Positions 27,214-42,200 of a stretch of DNA of 64,000 bases are shown one piece after another (positions within the stretch are counted from its first letter, which is position 1; the number at the start of each line of letters is the position of its first letter). The DNA lies in the NCBI GenBank assembly GCA_963513935.1, contig OY740769.1:32825120-32889119 (forward strand). Reading direction: 5' to 3'. The notes below the pieces were generated by a model. That model worked only from the letters and a program-made list of their open reading frames with translations. It ran no database searches and was not told where the DNA came from. The position numbers were made by a program, and so were the translations under genes. Origin of the DNA: Aphrophora alni. Its lineage: Eukaryota; Arthropoda; Insecta; Hemiptera; Aphrophoridae.

Positions 27214-30200
27214 CATAATAGATCTATTTTGAATCATAGTGAAGTAAGTATTCTCATGGCCTTGCAACCTCAAAGATGAAAGAAAGAAAAAACGTATAAG
27301 AATACTTAAATATGTTTTATTGGACAATTTTATAATCATTTTAACCTTCTATTTAATGGGTCGATTGATAACAATTATATTATTATTTCTTTTATGTGTG
27401 TATGCTTTCTATATTATTTATGTTCTCTTTTATTTGCAGTGGAAAATATAAAGTTAATTAATTGGTAATAGATTGTACTACTTACAGTTAATTTTCTTCA
27501 AAAGTTATTTTATCTGTTACAGTTGCATTTATTTGCTAATTTTTATAATATATTTCCTCTGTAGGTACCAAACTTAAACTTACAATGGTTTTCATTTCAG
27601 TTATATCGTTTTCCCCCTTTATTTTATATTTAATATTTATATAGTGTGTATAATGTTGTATCATGTACAGTTGTTTGTTATCATTGTGTTATATTTATTT
27701 TGTTTCCATTAATAATTTAATTCAAGAAAGTTAGATTTCCTTTAAATATCAATATCAAGTTTAACTATGGGTTAAATTAAATTAATAAAGCCTTCACCAC
27801 TGTAACATATTTTAAAATATTATTGTTTAATAATAACCTACTTCATATAAATATATTTAATTGTATCCTTAACAAGGCAATATATGTTAAAAGTTTTGTT
27901 TAGGTTTAATCTCATTCAAATTAAAACATTTAATATTTTTGTTTTTTTTAATTCTTTAAAATGCTAATACTAAGTCGATTTTCACTTATATAAATAAAAA
28001 TTAATAACAGTAAACTAATCCCCAGCTTGTCAATATGATTTAGACATAAAATAAAATATTTAGCTTTATCAAAAATCTTACCTAATTAATTTTTAGGTAA
28101 GATTTAGACCTAACCATTGTCTAATATTGCCTAACCATTGTCTAATAAATCATGTCTAACCATTTAGACATCTTATTATTAATAGCCGCTCTTTCCCAAC
28201 TCTCTTTCTCTGCACATCTATTTTAAAAAAAAAAATCATACTGTGAACCGCTTACACATAATCACCACATACATGCACACAGTAAACCAATGTCTTTGCA
28301 CCAGCTAGTAGCGCAATGGCCTATTAGTTTCTACAATATTTATTTTTATGTAGCATTCATAAAAACTATGTTTATTACATTATATACAAGGACTATCCAG
28401 AAATAACTTCCATTCTTATATGGTGTTTTGCATGATGGGAAAAATGGGTCTGTTGTTATTATAATTCAGTACATATCCAAAAATGATAAAAAGAAGTTTG
28501 TATTCACCATTACTCGCTAAACCATTACTTTTCAAAATGTGTGTTGCAATTGACAATCTTGGTAACTATGAGATATGCTCAGTTATAAAATTTCTGTTAG
28601 CCAAAACTATTAAGGGGTTGATGGCCATCTTCAAATTTGTGAAGTTTTGGCAAGAACATAATTAATAAGGGTGGGGTGAGACAATGGTTTATTTCAAACT
28701 GGGCTGACCAATGTTCACAATGAGGAAGGAAGAAGGTAATCAAATGTAGTGGATTCTAAAATGGTTTAGAAGATTAAAGAAAAATCATTTCATAATTAAA
28801 TGATCATTCAAATTGATTTAACCATAAATAATATGGATGGGTGTTTGGACTAATTTCAAAACAGTACTAAAACAACGAATTGAATTAATGTTGACCCCTT
28901 AAGTATTATGTTCTAGAAGGTCATATGTTATGTTTTTCAATCATATTGTAACGGGTGATAAAACTTGAGTCTCGTACTCTTAAGAGACAAAAAATCTTAA
29001 TGAGATTGTGTCCAAGACACAATTTCTATAATAAAAATAATATTTTAGTACTTACATCTATCTTGTGACTTCTCTTGGTTTTACACGTTTCGGAAACTAT
29101 TTTCCATAATCAGATATATCACTCTTGAAAGGGCATTTTCAAAATAAGAAACAAAAACTAAAATAAAACACAAATCAATGGCCACACCACATAAAATAAA
29201 TGTCCATCATGATTTCAACAAAGAAATGACATAATAGTGATTAATGTTTTATCATACTGTAATAACAATAACAACTTCTCACAGTGAAATATCTGATAGT
29301 AGAATATAGTTTCTGAAATGTGTAAGAACTAAAAGAGCAAAGTCAAAAGACGGGTGTAAGTACTTCAATAATATTCATATTATTTAAAAATCAGTGAATG
29401 GTTAAAAAATATTTTAACTTGCCAACAAAACCTTAAATTATTGGAAAACTTCTTTGTCAGAAAAATCTATATGAGTGTCTTTAGGGACAGAAGAGGAGTT
29501 TTGTTAGTGGATTTGATAGAAAGTGGCACTACATTCAATTCAGAATGTTTTTACAAGATATAGGTACGGTACTTAAGAAGTTACTAAGGATTATTCAGAA
29601 AAAACTTCGTACCATGTTAAACTCTAGAGTCGTTTACTTGGACTACAACGCCATCACTCTTATACTATCATGTATAATCGAACTCTCACACTCTTATACT
29701 ACCATGTTTTATCGAACTCTAATACAATAATTCAATTGAAAATTGCTAGTTTTATTAACCTCTGTACAATCTGGATTTGGTAGCAAGCAATTATCTTCTT
29801 GCCATGCACATGAAGAAATGGCTTTCACAGTTTCCTATTGAAGATGACAAGAAATTCAAGTCCAGCATTAAGGTGGTGTGGGTTAAATTACAGGCAGCAG
29901 AATTTTATGACACCAGAATATAAATGGTATGACGGATTTCTCAATGTTTCTTGAATAAATGTAAAAAAAAATGTTTTAAAGTTGTAGTTAAATTTTAATA
30001 CAAAAATTGTATCTATGTTTTTTTTTCTTTTCCAATAACAAAATTACTTTATAGGTTTCCCCTCGTATTTTCATGATTAAAATTTATTGTAGAAAAACTA
30101 AATTTAATAATTTTAAAATACTTATTTATTAATAATTTGTTTTAATAGAAGAATTAATTATTCATTAGAAGATTAATTAGAAGAATTTTAATAATTTGTA

Positions 30201-33200
30201 TTAATTTAAAATTTTAATAGAAATTATTTATTAATAATTTGTTGAATTTTACCAGAAGTAAAATCAATAATAAATACCATAAGTTTTACTGTAAATAAAA
30301 TTTTAAAATTTTGTAGGTACTCTTAAACATTAAATATAATAGAAAATTTTGTTTTTGTTGATATATTATACATTATAAATATTAAAATTTGGTTTAGTTT
30401 AATCCTGGTATAAATAGTCAATATAATGGTTAGTTTAAATTATAGAACTTATTTTCTATATTATTATTCTATATACATTTTTTAAATTTAACTTTTGTAT
30501 TATTTTGCGACTAAATTCATTTGCATGAGTTGCTTATATTCTTGTTTTCAGGATGTTGTAGTGCACACGTAAATGTTCAAGGAACTAATCTGAAAAACTT
30601 ATCTCTACAGCATAAATGACTGAATTAAATTTTATGGTCTATTTACTAATCTCTTCCTATGTCTGTTACAAAATCCATTTTAAAAATTCAATAATTAAAA
30701 TAGGTGTTTGTGAAATGTGGTTTTAAATTAAGTCATCTGGTCAATTCCGTGCTAAGGTTTTATTCGTGGTATGTTCAATATTCTTTTCCTAAGGTGGGGT
30801 AGTTGTACATACAAAACTACATATTTGATATATGTTTTCAGTTCACTAATATGTTAAATTTTCCGTTTATATTTGTAAATAAAATAATTAAAAACAAACA
30901 TTGTTTTATGGTAGGGAGGGGATAACTTGAGAGTTGAGAGAGAGGTTGTGAATAATAAAATTATTCAAACCATAAATTGTACGATTTCACTTAATTTACT
31001 GATTTCACATAATAATATTTTAACATTTTATATATTTATTTTCCAAATCACACACAAAAGTGAAATTTGTAAATACACATACTTCATATACAAAAATAAA
31101 ATACAAACTATAACGATAATAATCAATAAATTATATAAACTTAACTAAAATGAAACCATTAATGTGTATCTAGAATTTTTTCTTTTTTAATGGGAAAAAC
31201 TTTTTGGTCATCCCCTGCCCTATAAAAAAGGAAGAAAAGAACAAAAAGTCCCTTAGCCTTTGAATACTCTAATAGCTTCAGGGTCGGCAAAGAATAAGAG
31301 TTGGTCAAGAGAGACCTGATAGGAAAGATGAAAGAGAAAGATCTAACAAAAGACTACATGAAAAAGGCATACATCCAGCTTAATTCCCTTGGGATTGCCA
31401 AGCCCAAATTCGCTAAAGTGAACCCCTGAGGGTTTTAAAGAATAGAAGAGAGTATAAATCTTTTTGATTAGCTTCAGAAATCAAGGATTCTAAAACTCTT
31501 AACAATTTTATGATGAAATGTAAGAGAAACATTGTTTCTTGGTTTAAGATAGGAGAGTCCAGTCCGAACCTCAAATTCCTTGTGGTTTATGGTTATTACC
31601 AAATTATATAATTAAACTTAAACTCGAACAGAAATTGTAGATTGGGTTGGGTTATTACTTGAAATATAATAATTCAAAATTTAGGTTTCATTAATACAAT
31701 AACTACAATCATTCAGATATGCTTACACAAAAATAAGACAACATAAAACTATAAAAGTATGAAACAAATGAATGAAATAGTGGAACAGTTGCTACTACTA
31801 GGTTGAGTACAACGTTGAAATATAAGGAAGACATAAGAAAAAGAACAAATTTGCATACTCCAAAGCAAGATATTGTACTCCTTGTTCATATTTAGGAGGA
31901 TTTACTCCAGTTTTATTTTTATACGTTAATTATTCTTTACATTTTCTCTAATTGAACATAACGTAGAATGCATGATAATTTTTGTGTGTTGTAATAATAT
32001 ATAATCGCATGTATAATAACTCTTACTTTTGGCTGATGGGTATTGTTTAGCTTATATAGTTAATATCATCTTACAATATCTTGTTAAATTTAACCTTCTA
32101 GAATTGTTACCATTGTAAACATATCTCTTAAGAACATCTAATGGGAGTTTTAGAAGCTAAAAAGTATTGGAAGGGGAAGGACTTTCCATTACTTATATAA
32201 AAACATAGCAATGGCTTGTTTTATAACTTTAATGCTCTTTATTCTTTAAATAGTAAGAAAGTCATCAGTGAAATGGACATTGGTTTTTAGCGATAATTTT
32301 TGTTTTGTTAAAATTCAATTCTTTGCAATAACTTCCACTTGTTAACTTTGATGCAGAAAGTTAACTTTTTTTTTATTATTATTGCAGAAAATCAACTGAC
32401 ATAAAATAAGCTGTAATTGGTCATTGGAGGATCAAAGAGTTATTAGCAAGTAAAGAACATTTTGTTTTTATTTTTTAAATGGACACATTAAAATTTCTAT
32501 TAAAATTCAACTGCAATGTCATTGGAGTCCACGGTATATTTTCTATAATTTTTATTAAATTAAAAGAGCACAGATTAAATAAAATATTGTATTAGATCTT
32601 GCTTTTTAGTGATTTTGTAATTCCCTTCCTCTGCCATAGAAGTTTTCTCAACAACTCATGAGATTGTATATGTTACACTTGTGCTCAGTAGCACATACCA
32701 GCATATTGAGGATAGTATACATAGCATTTACAGTGTTATATGTTATTCCCAATGTCAAGGCTTTATGGAGATCATTTGTGAACTATTAGCATTATTTCGT
32801 GACCCATAAACTGAGTTTTATCTTGTTCAAAAAATTTGTACTTTTCCTATGCTTTGTCAAGGTTGGCCTTTCAGTCATTCGACTTTGACCAGTCTAAATA
32901 TATCTAAGATGTATTTCAACTTTCCCTCATTTCCTAAGTATAAACAATTTTTTTTAATGTACGGTTACCTTATTCTGTTAAATGTGATGAAGTCCTATAC
33001 GAAGCATGTCAAAGAATCTGCCACCTCAATCTAGTGCAAATGATTATGGAGGTCATCAAAGTCAATACAGCTCTGAAATGTAACACTGGAAAATGTGAAC
33101 TTTTGAGGGAAATTCTGTGATATACAAGTATTAAGGATTCCCTTTTGACTTACTGTATTTCTAGATGTACGTAGAGAAGGTTTCAACTTTTTTGATTTTT

Positions 33201-36200
33201 TAAACTTTGGGGATGTCTGTAAAGGCTAAGGCATATTGATTTGTTCTTATCTGAATCTAGTCTTTGTTCACTTTTTCATTTTCTGGCTCACCACAGTTAG
33301 GAGTACACTGAAGATGTATCTTCTTGCCAGTACTCATCACAAAATCTATCTCCTCCCCATACTTAATAATCTCAGGTTAATCAGTAGGACAAGAAATAAT
33401 CTCAGAATAATCAGTAGGACATAAACTCGAGAATACCTTATAGCCTAGAGTTTATAAAAAATTACAATTTTCCCCTCTGATCTCTTTCTTATTGCTCCAA
33501 GAGCTGTCTGAATTGAAACTATCTTTCTATCTAAATTGCTGCCTTAAGACCCAACAATAGCAATATGATTCAACAATACAAAGATTTCTAATAGGAAAAT
33601 CATATATGTAGATCTACAGCCAATCATTGACAGTAACATTCATAAATTATTGTTAATTATTGAAAGAATTCCATTTATTTAAACATTATATTTATTCAAT
33701 TTTTGTTTTTGAGCAGTTGTTATTGATGTTCATTCAGGGTGATAAAGAACATAACTCAAAATTAATTGCCAAAGTGTAAATGGATTTGGATTAAAATAAT
33801 ATGTGATGTTTTAAAAGATATAATTGCATTTCAAATTTCAGGCTCACCATGTCTACCCAACCCTTGTCAAAATGGAGGTGTGTGTAAGGAAGATAACGTT
33901 GGAAACTTTACATGCCAGTGTCCATCCATATTTTCAGGTCTGCTTTTGGATTACTTATTGCATACTTTTAAGTATTTCTTGAATTTAATAACAACAAGTT
34001 AATGGTTCTTTTTTACTAGTTAAAGATGTAATGTCGCATTTAACAACCTAACCTGTTACTTATATCAAGAATAAACGTAAAATTCAAACTCAGTGTCTTA
34101 ACACGTGAAATACCAAGTGCATTGTCCTGCTTCTTCCCTTGAATGACGATTTAATAATGCTGCATCTGGAATTTATCCATGAATGTGGTTGATATGTCAT
34201 TATAAAACATTATAACGTGAAGCCTGTCTAATAATCTGTTGTTTGCAAATTCCGATCCTGTTTGGCCAAATTGTATTTTTACAATGTTCGTAATAAGTGT
34301 AAAAATTACCCTTGTCCCATTGGTCTGAAGCACAAACAAGCCTGCCAAACAAATGTTAACACAATGTGTTCCAAATCTTTAGATTGAACCAATATTTATA
34401 AATAGTTCTTATGTTTTATTTAATTTAATAACATGAAATATTAAAACTTTATAAGCACTGTGGTGAAATTCAACACTTAATATTTGTGATAAAGGAAATT
34501 ATTTAACTGTATTGTAATTTTTTATTTTATTGAAAGTTATTTATGTTGAAGTAAATGGAGGGAAACATATCAGCCTGATTGGACCTAGAAAAAAAGAAGA
34601 CATAGGCGAAGTATTATTATTTTTATTTAACTTTTAAACTAGAGGGTTTTTAAATTTAATTTTTAATTTTTAAAACTATGGTCACTCAAAACAGTAAGTA
34701 CACAATTCTAAGGCTTGAACACAGATGCTTTAACTAGGAATACAGCTTATATAATTGGTGTATCTGAGGCAAATAGTCTTATAAAATAACTTCCAAATTA
34801 AATTTGAATTGTTTTGTAAAACTTTTCCGCAAGAAGTTTTTACCTAGCCAAAAAATAAAATAACATTTTTAATGTTTTTATTTATAGGAATGAAAAATTT
34901 TTTTTAAAGTTTCATATTATCAAAATATCAAATAAATTCTTTTTGACACAACAGGTACTGTTTTATTGTCTGTGATTTTCCTCTAAAACCTTATGTATTT
35001 TGTATATAGAAGGAATTTCTTGATGTCCACATTTTCAGTTTTTTAAAAAACTGATTATACCAACGGATATTGGTCTGTAAGTATACTGAAAATAATCTTC
35101 CACCGTAACCACTCATTTATTTAATCAGGATTTAATACACTGAGCTTTCTATTACACATTCGCCATTACTAAAGTTACATACAACATGCGGCCCACAAAA
35201 CTACCAATATTTATAAACAGTTTGCCAAGAAGAGTTTTGATGATTGATCATGCCATTTACAATGGCACCCTTTTCGATGATTCTTAAAAATTAATGAATT
35301 AGAGTGAAATATAAACAATAACCGGATTGTTTTTGCTTCCAAGAAGAAGTGAAGTCTAATGTTCGCAGAACTATTAGGAACTTATTAGGATTATGTATCC
35401 TTCCCTATAAATTGTACATGCCTCTACTGCATAAGTGCTTTCTTTCAACTTCTTCCAGTATCACTTCCACCATTTGCTTGTTTGATTTTGCTATTCTTAA
35501 TTTACTCCGTTCTAGATACTCTGACAATCTCCTCGTGATATCCATTTCAAATCCTAGTTTCTTCCTCTCCTGTCTTTTGCCAAATTTCCAATCCATCGAG
35601 TATAATAGTTTTGATACAACACTGAATATGTTATATTTCCACTTGTTCTAGATTGTTTCGCTCCACTATTTAATAGTCTATACACTTCTTTTGCTCTGCT
35701 TTATTCTTTCCCTAAATAACAATATTTGTTCATACTCAATATTTTACTAATTTGTATAAACTTGTTGTTGTAACAATTGAAAATATCTTTTATACATTTA
35801 ACAACATTCTGTATAATTCTGAACACCTTAGGTCAATTATGTGAGACAGAAGTTACATCTCGGCTTTGTGAAAATAATCCTTGCCATAATAATGGGACGT
35901 GCCACACATCAGCTGGCGGGAGTCGGTATGAATGTACTTGTCTACCAGGTATGTTACTTTCAGTCATTATTTTAATTTCTTATTTTTCAGAACAGGAAAC
36001 CATTTTATCAGATTAAGTTTATAAGTAATTACAGTAATATTGTTCTAAATAAAATACATCTACAGCAAAAGTGACATAACTGATGTGCAATGGTCAAATA
36101 AAAATCAAATCATTTACTTCATGTGAACAAGCTGTCTTGAAATGACACTAATATTACTTCTATTTATGTACAGTTTTTGATTAAATCTTCATGAAGCAAG

Positions 36201-39200
36201 TTTGATTTGATATTTTTGAGAGTAATAGGTATAAAATTTTATGGGGGCCAATTAATTTAAACCAATCTTAAGATTTTATTTTTAATGATTTTTTTTAGAT
36301 CATTGAATAAGTCAAAATTGGTAGTAAATATTATTAAAAATTTGAGAAAAATGATTTAAAATGATATAATTGAAAATCAGCTAAAATATCAATATATGTG
36401 TATGAGATTTGGTAAAAATCAGACAAAAATAGAAAGTGCCAAAAAAGTTATGCTTGCAAATATTTATATTATTATAAAGCTGAGAATTCTTGGTACAAAA
36501 ACATTTATTTATGAAGAAAGATAAAACCATAATGAATTAAGGGTATCTGCAAAAAAATATTCAATAAAACTTCAAGTTTTGTTTCAGGTGTTGGAAATCT
36601 TTTTTTTTCCTCTTTCTCTGCAGATACTTAATCCATAAGTGAGTTTGTACCAAATCCTACAATTGTACTACCATTTTTGGTCGCAACTGTTTCTAATATC
36701 CAAAATTGCAAATCATTTAAACTTGCCAGAAGAGATGAACTTTGTCTTTAACTAGTCCCTATAAACATAAATATAAATGTGTCAGATTAGAAGATTTATT
36801 TAACTAGGTTGACAGTCCGCGACATCCAATCTAAGTAATAATGATGCGATCAAGGTAAAATGCAGCCTCACTATGAAAATGTGGAGTTTCACTATATTTT
36901 TTTAATACAAACTTCCTGTTTATATCTTGCTAGTTTTCAGCATGTCAAGGTAAATAACGCCAGTAATAATTTCTCAGCAAAGAAGAAATGGTACACATTA
37001 GCATAAGTGTGGACAACATTTAATATTGGTGAATCTCTTTATGTGTTCTGCAACTTCACATGAACATTCTATATTCTATTTTCTCCAATAATGATAGTTT
37101 ACCCTTGTCATAGATACAGAAAGTAGCATTGTTATTATTCTGTTAAAGCAATTCAATATAAAATTCAAAGCGTCTTTCCTTGTTTTCTCTGCTAAAATTA
37201 ATGTAGCACAGTGATGACGTAATTTATTATGGGTAGAAGCTAGTGGGTGACAGTTTTGAACATTTTTTAATAGTCATTAAGTGTATTATTTTTGTTATTC
37301 ACATCATTTATTATTATAATAAATTCAATTTTTCCCTTTTTTTAGGTTACACAGGGAAAGATTGTGAAACGAATATTAACGAATGTCAGTCTAGTCCTTG
37401 CCAACATGGTGGTACATGCATTGATGGAATAGACTCATATACTTGCTTCTGTGGTCGAACTGGGTATGTTAAATCAAATAATTACAAATAGAAATGGAAT
37501 CATATTTATATTATAAATGCTTTCAAGTGCTTACTCAATAGCGAGTACATGTGTGGCAATCCTGAGGTACCCTAGCTGAACCTACATTTAGTCTTACATC
37601 CCTCTCTTTCATCTTTCCTATTAGGTCTCTCTGGAGTTACTCTTCTTCTCTTTGAACTCTGATGCTAATAGAGTATTCAAGCTCTGGGGAGCTCTTTTTT
37701 TATAACATATATTTTCAATTTTTAAATGAATGAATAGTGAAGATGTTAATTTGACTACACCAAATTGTTTGGTTTTTTTACATTGAATGAAAAAGTGTAT
37801 TTAGTGTTCATATATCATTTACACTAATAGATACAAATTGAATTTATATTGCTTGTGTTTATATTTTATAATAATAAAATAGTTCTGTTATGTTGGTGCA
37901 GGTATACTGGGACAAACTGTGAATTAAATATAAATGAATGCGAAAACAATCCCTGTTTGAATCGAGGAATATGTTTTGACACATATGGAAGTTACACTTG
38001 TCAATGTACAACTGGTTTTGGAGGTCAAAATTGTGAACTGGTGAGTTGCATAGTGCGATTTTTTTTCTACTGTGTTAAGCTAAATGAAATCAAATAATCA
38101 ACACACATCTAAATCTCTTACTACAAATGGTTTGGACTTTTCTTGTCCATCACACCACCAAGTTTTTAACCACTATGATATATGTATTAATCAAACGTGC
38201 ATACAAAATTTGATATCAATATTTAACTATGCTCTTTAGAAATTGTTCCTTTAATCAGAAGTGGAGTCAGTTTAACCTATAGCAGTAGCCTGTTTTTGCG
38301 TGTAATGCAGACATGCAATGATCTTTTAAGAAAGTAACACACCATTTACCATAATTTTAACAATTATACGAGTAGGGACCCAGAAAAAATGGGAATTTGG
38401 TTATAACTCCTTTATTTTTCAATATTTTTACATCAAATTCTGGTCCTTCAAAGTAATTACCATTGACTGCAATGCGCTTCTCTAATCGTTTCTTCCATTG
38501 TTCAAAACATTGTTGATATTCACTTAACGGAATGTTCTTTAGTCCATCCGGCGATTTTTGTTTCAACTCTTCCACAGTCTCAAAACGTTTACCTTTCATA
38601 TCCCTTTTGAGTCGGGGGAACAAAAAAATGTCGCAGGGAGCGAGATCCGGTGAATAGGGGGGTGGGGATTGATAGCAATTTGTGTCATACCATTTTTCAT
38701 CAAAAACTGCTTCACAGACAGACTTCGAAACAGGCATGAAGTCGGCGCTCCCTTTGCTCGTCTGTGAGAAGGCGTGGAAGAAGTTTGGCTGCAACTCTTC
38801 TCATGCACAAATCCTCCGATAAAATCCCCTGGATTGAACTCCAAGTCAACCCAGACATCACAACTAATTGATTAATGGTTCAACGATCGTTTTCACGACC
38901 CAGAGTATTGATTTTCTCAACGTTGTCGTCATTTCTTGACGTTGAAGGGCGCCCAGAATGAGGCTGGTCTTCAGTCAACATTTCTCCATTTTTAACACGC
39001 TGAAACCACTCATAAACATGTGTTTTACTTAACCTCTTGATGCCCACGCCCACATATATGCGAGCAGACGACTGCCCAGCCAGCAGCCCACGCCCGCGTA
39101 TATGCGAGCTGGCATCAGCTGTTTTATTTCTAATTGTTTTTGTGTTAGCGGTTATACTGCTACGACGTATTTGGTATTGAACTGTTCAGCAGAATGCAGG

Positions 39201-42200
39201 GAAATGAGAGGTAATTTTTGTTTTAGTGCTTCTTAGTCTGCATCGCTGCAATTTTTGTTTCACTTTCGTTATTTCACCAGCTGTCAATGTATAGCTGTGG
39301 TAGCTTCCTTTGTTGTTGTGTCTTGGTAAACAAACCGTTTATAATGTCTAATTTGCATGAACGTGAAATATCGGAGTATTTATCTCGTGATGATTTTAGT
39401 GATTTTTTAGACAGTGATAGTGATAATGACGAGATAATACGTAGTGTAGTGACGTGTTCAAGTTGTGTAGTGGAAAATGTTCCTGGACCTTCAGGCCATG
39501 CAACGACACATTATAACCTATATTACAATCCAATTCCCGGCCCAAGTGTTGTAAATAGTGAAATATATAATTGTAATAAATATAAGAGTACTGAAAATTA
39601 TGTACCAAAAACATATATAGCTTGTATATTTGTTCTTTTTTAATTTAATGTAAAAGCTACAATAAACAGTGTGAAAATCTGCATTTTTTACTTTTACGTT
39701 TGTTTACATTTTTGCATATAAGTTATAATATTTTTTATGATATATGCCTATATATATATACATTTTTGTGTAGGGAATTAAATTTCCTACAAAATGTATG
39801 TAACGATTTTACAATAAAAAAAAATTATAGTTTTACTATAACTTTACTTTTGAAATTTCAATATAAAATTTTTTTAAATAAAAATAAAGTTAAAAAAAAA
39901 ATTGGCCTAGATAATGTAACTTTTTATACCATTTTCATATTCCCCTGTTTTTTCTGAACAAAAAAATATATATATTGATAGGTTTGCTTCATATTTAGAT
40001 TTTATATGAACTTTCATAATAATGTCTGCAAATTTGCGAAAAATACCCGGGCTGGAGCTTATATTATACTTATCATAAGTCGGGCTTCAAAAGGTTAAAG
40101 TAGCTTCCCCATAAGCTGTTTTAAGCATTTCAAGAGTTTCTGTGGGCATTTTCCCCAACAGGAAACAAAATTTCACAACTACAGATTGCTCCCAGCCATT
40201 TTACGTTTTCGCCGAAACAGAAAAAGGTCTTTCACAAAAAAAGTTCTCATGGACAAACTGATGCACTCAAAGCGAACAAACGTCGCACACTGATGTGTAG
40301 CAATGTGACTCGATACTCCCTCTTCAGCCGACCAGCCACTAACACCCCCTCTCCTCACCAGACCGATTCCAGTTATTTTTGGGTCCACCCTCGTATATTG
40401 TGTCTAGTACAATAGTGCCTTAGTCTCCTTTAGTCTTCACACACACATTCCAGCACTTCAGTTTTATTCTTATTATATTTCTAATTTTCATTTTAACTAC
40501 ATTTTCATATAGTGAAAATCATTGATGTATTTTTTTGGGCCTGGAGGAGCGTATTCAAGATGGACAACACCTTTAAAATTAGAAAATCACTGTCAGGCTT
40601 TACATTACCTCCAAATTCACTGAACTTTTTTAAAATATGGAGAAGCAGCCCTCTTCTGTTGGAAAGACTGAGTTTTAGAAGGCTATAACAATAGACTCAT
40701 GATTTAACTCTGGTTATACCGGTTTGAGAAAGTGGATAATTGTTAAAGAGCCGTAGAACAAATTTTGCCAAGATCTGCAGTAAAAATTTCTGAAATCATT
40801 TTCTAACTTTAACACTTACAGTTGCCAATTTTCGTAAATTGCAGTCTGTTCTCTTTCAACATTCTGATGTGTTGTGCTTGTTGTGCCCTTTCAGAATGTG
40901 GATCATTTTCAACAGATTCTCAGCCATCTTTGAAGTCTGTACTACAATTTTATCTCAAATGTACATATTGAATCATCCCTGAAATACTTCTTAAACATCC
41001 AAATTGTTTCGCAAGTACACATCCTCACTCAAAGTCATGTAGAAGCCAACTGAATATTCCAGTGGGTTAGTGACTGTTAATTCATATGCAAAAAAGTCTC
41101 CTTTGATTGACTACCAAGTTACACTTAGGTCATAAAAATTATTCTCATGATATTCAATTGTTGCGCTGGATACTTTTTTAGACAGACCTGGTTTTCATGA
41201 AATGTGTAAATATTTATTACCATTTGTTACAGTCAAATGATTTAATTTCAATTTTGTATTAAGAATTGCATAACTCATACTTGATTTTTTATTTGCAGAA
41301 CTTGAATGAATGCAGCTCAGGACCTTGCCTTAACGGAGGACATTGTGAAGACTCAGTAGGAAGTTACACATGTCACTGTCACTCTGGCTATACAGGAATT
41401 AACTGTGAAATAGATATAAACGAATGTGATTCGGCTGTATGTCCTGCTAACTCTGAATGTATTGATAAGCTAAACAAGCACCAATGCGTTTGTAAACCTG
41501 GCTATGCAGGTGATTGCAATTTTTTAACTATACTTTAAATATATTCTACAAATAAATTGTTCAAATTTCTCGCATACACTGTTACTTGTATACAATCATA
41601 ATAATGTATAAACTTTGTTACTCATCTTCATACACAGAATCAAGATCAAAAACATATTTTTATTCACTTTGCTCATGTCGGCATTGTAGTCATTCATTCC
41701 TAAACTCTAAAGTTTTATTTGGTACAGCTTCCCTATTAATTTCAAATAATTTGTGGTGACAACTGGTTTTAATGGTCCTCATAGTCAATAATATTAAAAT
41801 AGAGCCAATACTTGTTTCACTCATTTTAGAAACTCAACCTAGCATATACCTCAAAATTAGTTAAAAATCAAATTTGGAATCAGTGTTTAAGATTCATTTT
41901 TGTTTTTAAGTTTTAAATATAATTTTGAGTTTTCATTACCTTGCTATTTGGAACACTAGTTTTTAATCTTTACATTTCAAAAACACTATTTCAAAATTGG
42001 TGGAACTAATTTATAACGGTAACAAAGACATTTTTGGTAATGTTTTTTACCGATATCTCTAAAACTAGTATACTTTGTTAGATGTCAAATATATTTTGTT
42101 TTTACCTTAAGGGGTACAGTTGTACAAAATCTGATTGAAATCATAATATTTTTTTTTGTCTTATATAAATACCTCCAAATTTTGAGTCATGGCAACTAAA

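Larger units (their letters stand above)
38370..40215 (-). pseudogene. mariner transposase, deleted and interrupted
   Basis: From the right end on the minus strand: [20 protein letters not shown] and [11 protein letters not shown], then the 1-kb insertion. It resumes with [29 protein letters not shown] (the linker motif GRP), a stop in place of W in ENDR*TINQL, and [17 protein letters not shown]. The central third with the first catalytic aspartate is deleted. The rest continues in a shifted frame with [20 protein letters not shown] (third catalytic residue, D34D type) and [16 protein letters not shown]. It cannot make an active enzyme. Confidence 0.9.
38365..40397 (-). mobile_element. mariner element carrying a nested piggyBac-type insertion
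   Basis: Termini are TACGAGTAGGGACCCAGAAA at 38367 and, inverted, TACGAGGGTGGACCCAAAAA ending at 40395. TA lies immediately outside on both sides (38365-38366 and 40396-40397), the target duplication of the mariner family. The span is 2029 bp, but 1066 bp of that is the nested element plus one TTAA copy, leaving about 963 bp, shorter than the usual 1.3 kb. The transposase is on the minus strand, antisense to crb, in the intron before EGF6. Confidence 0.92.
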
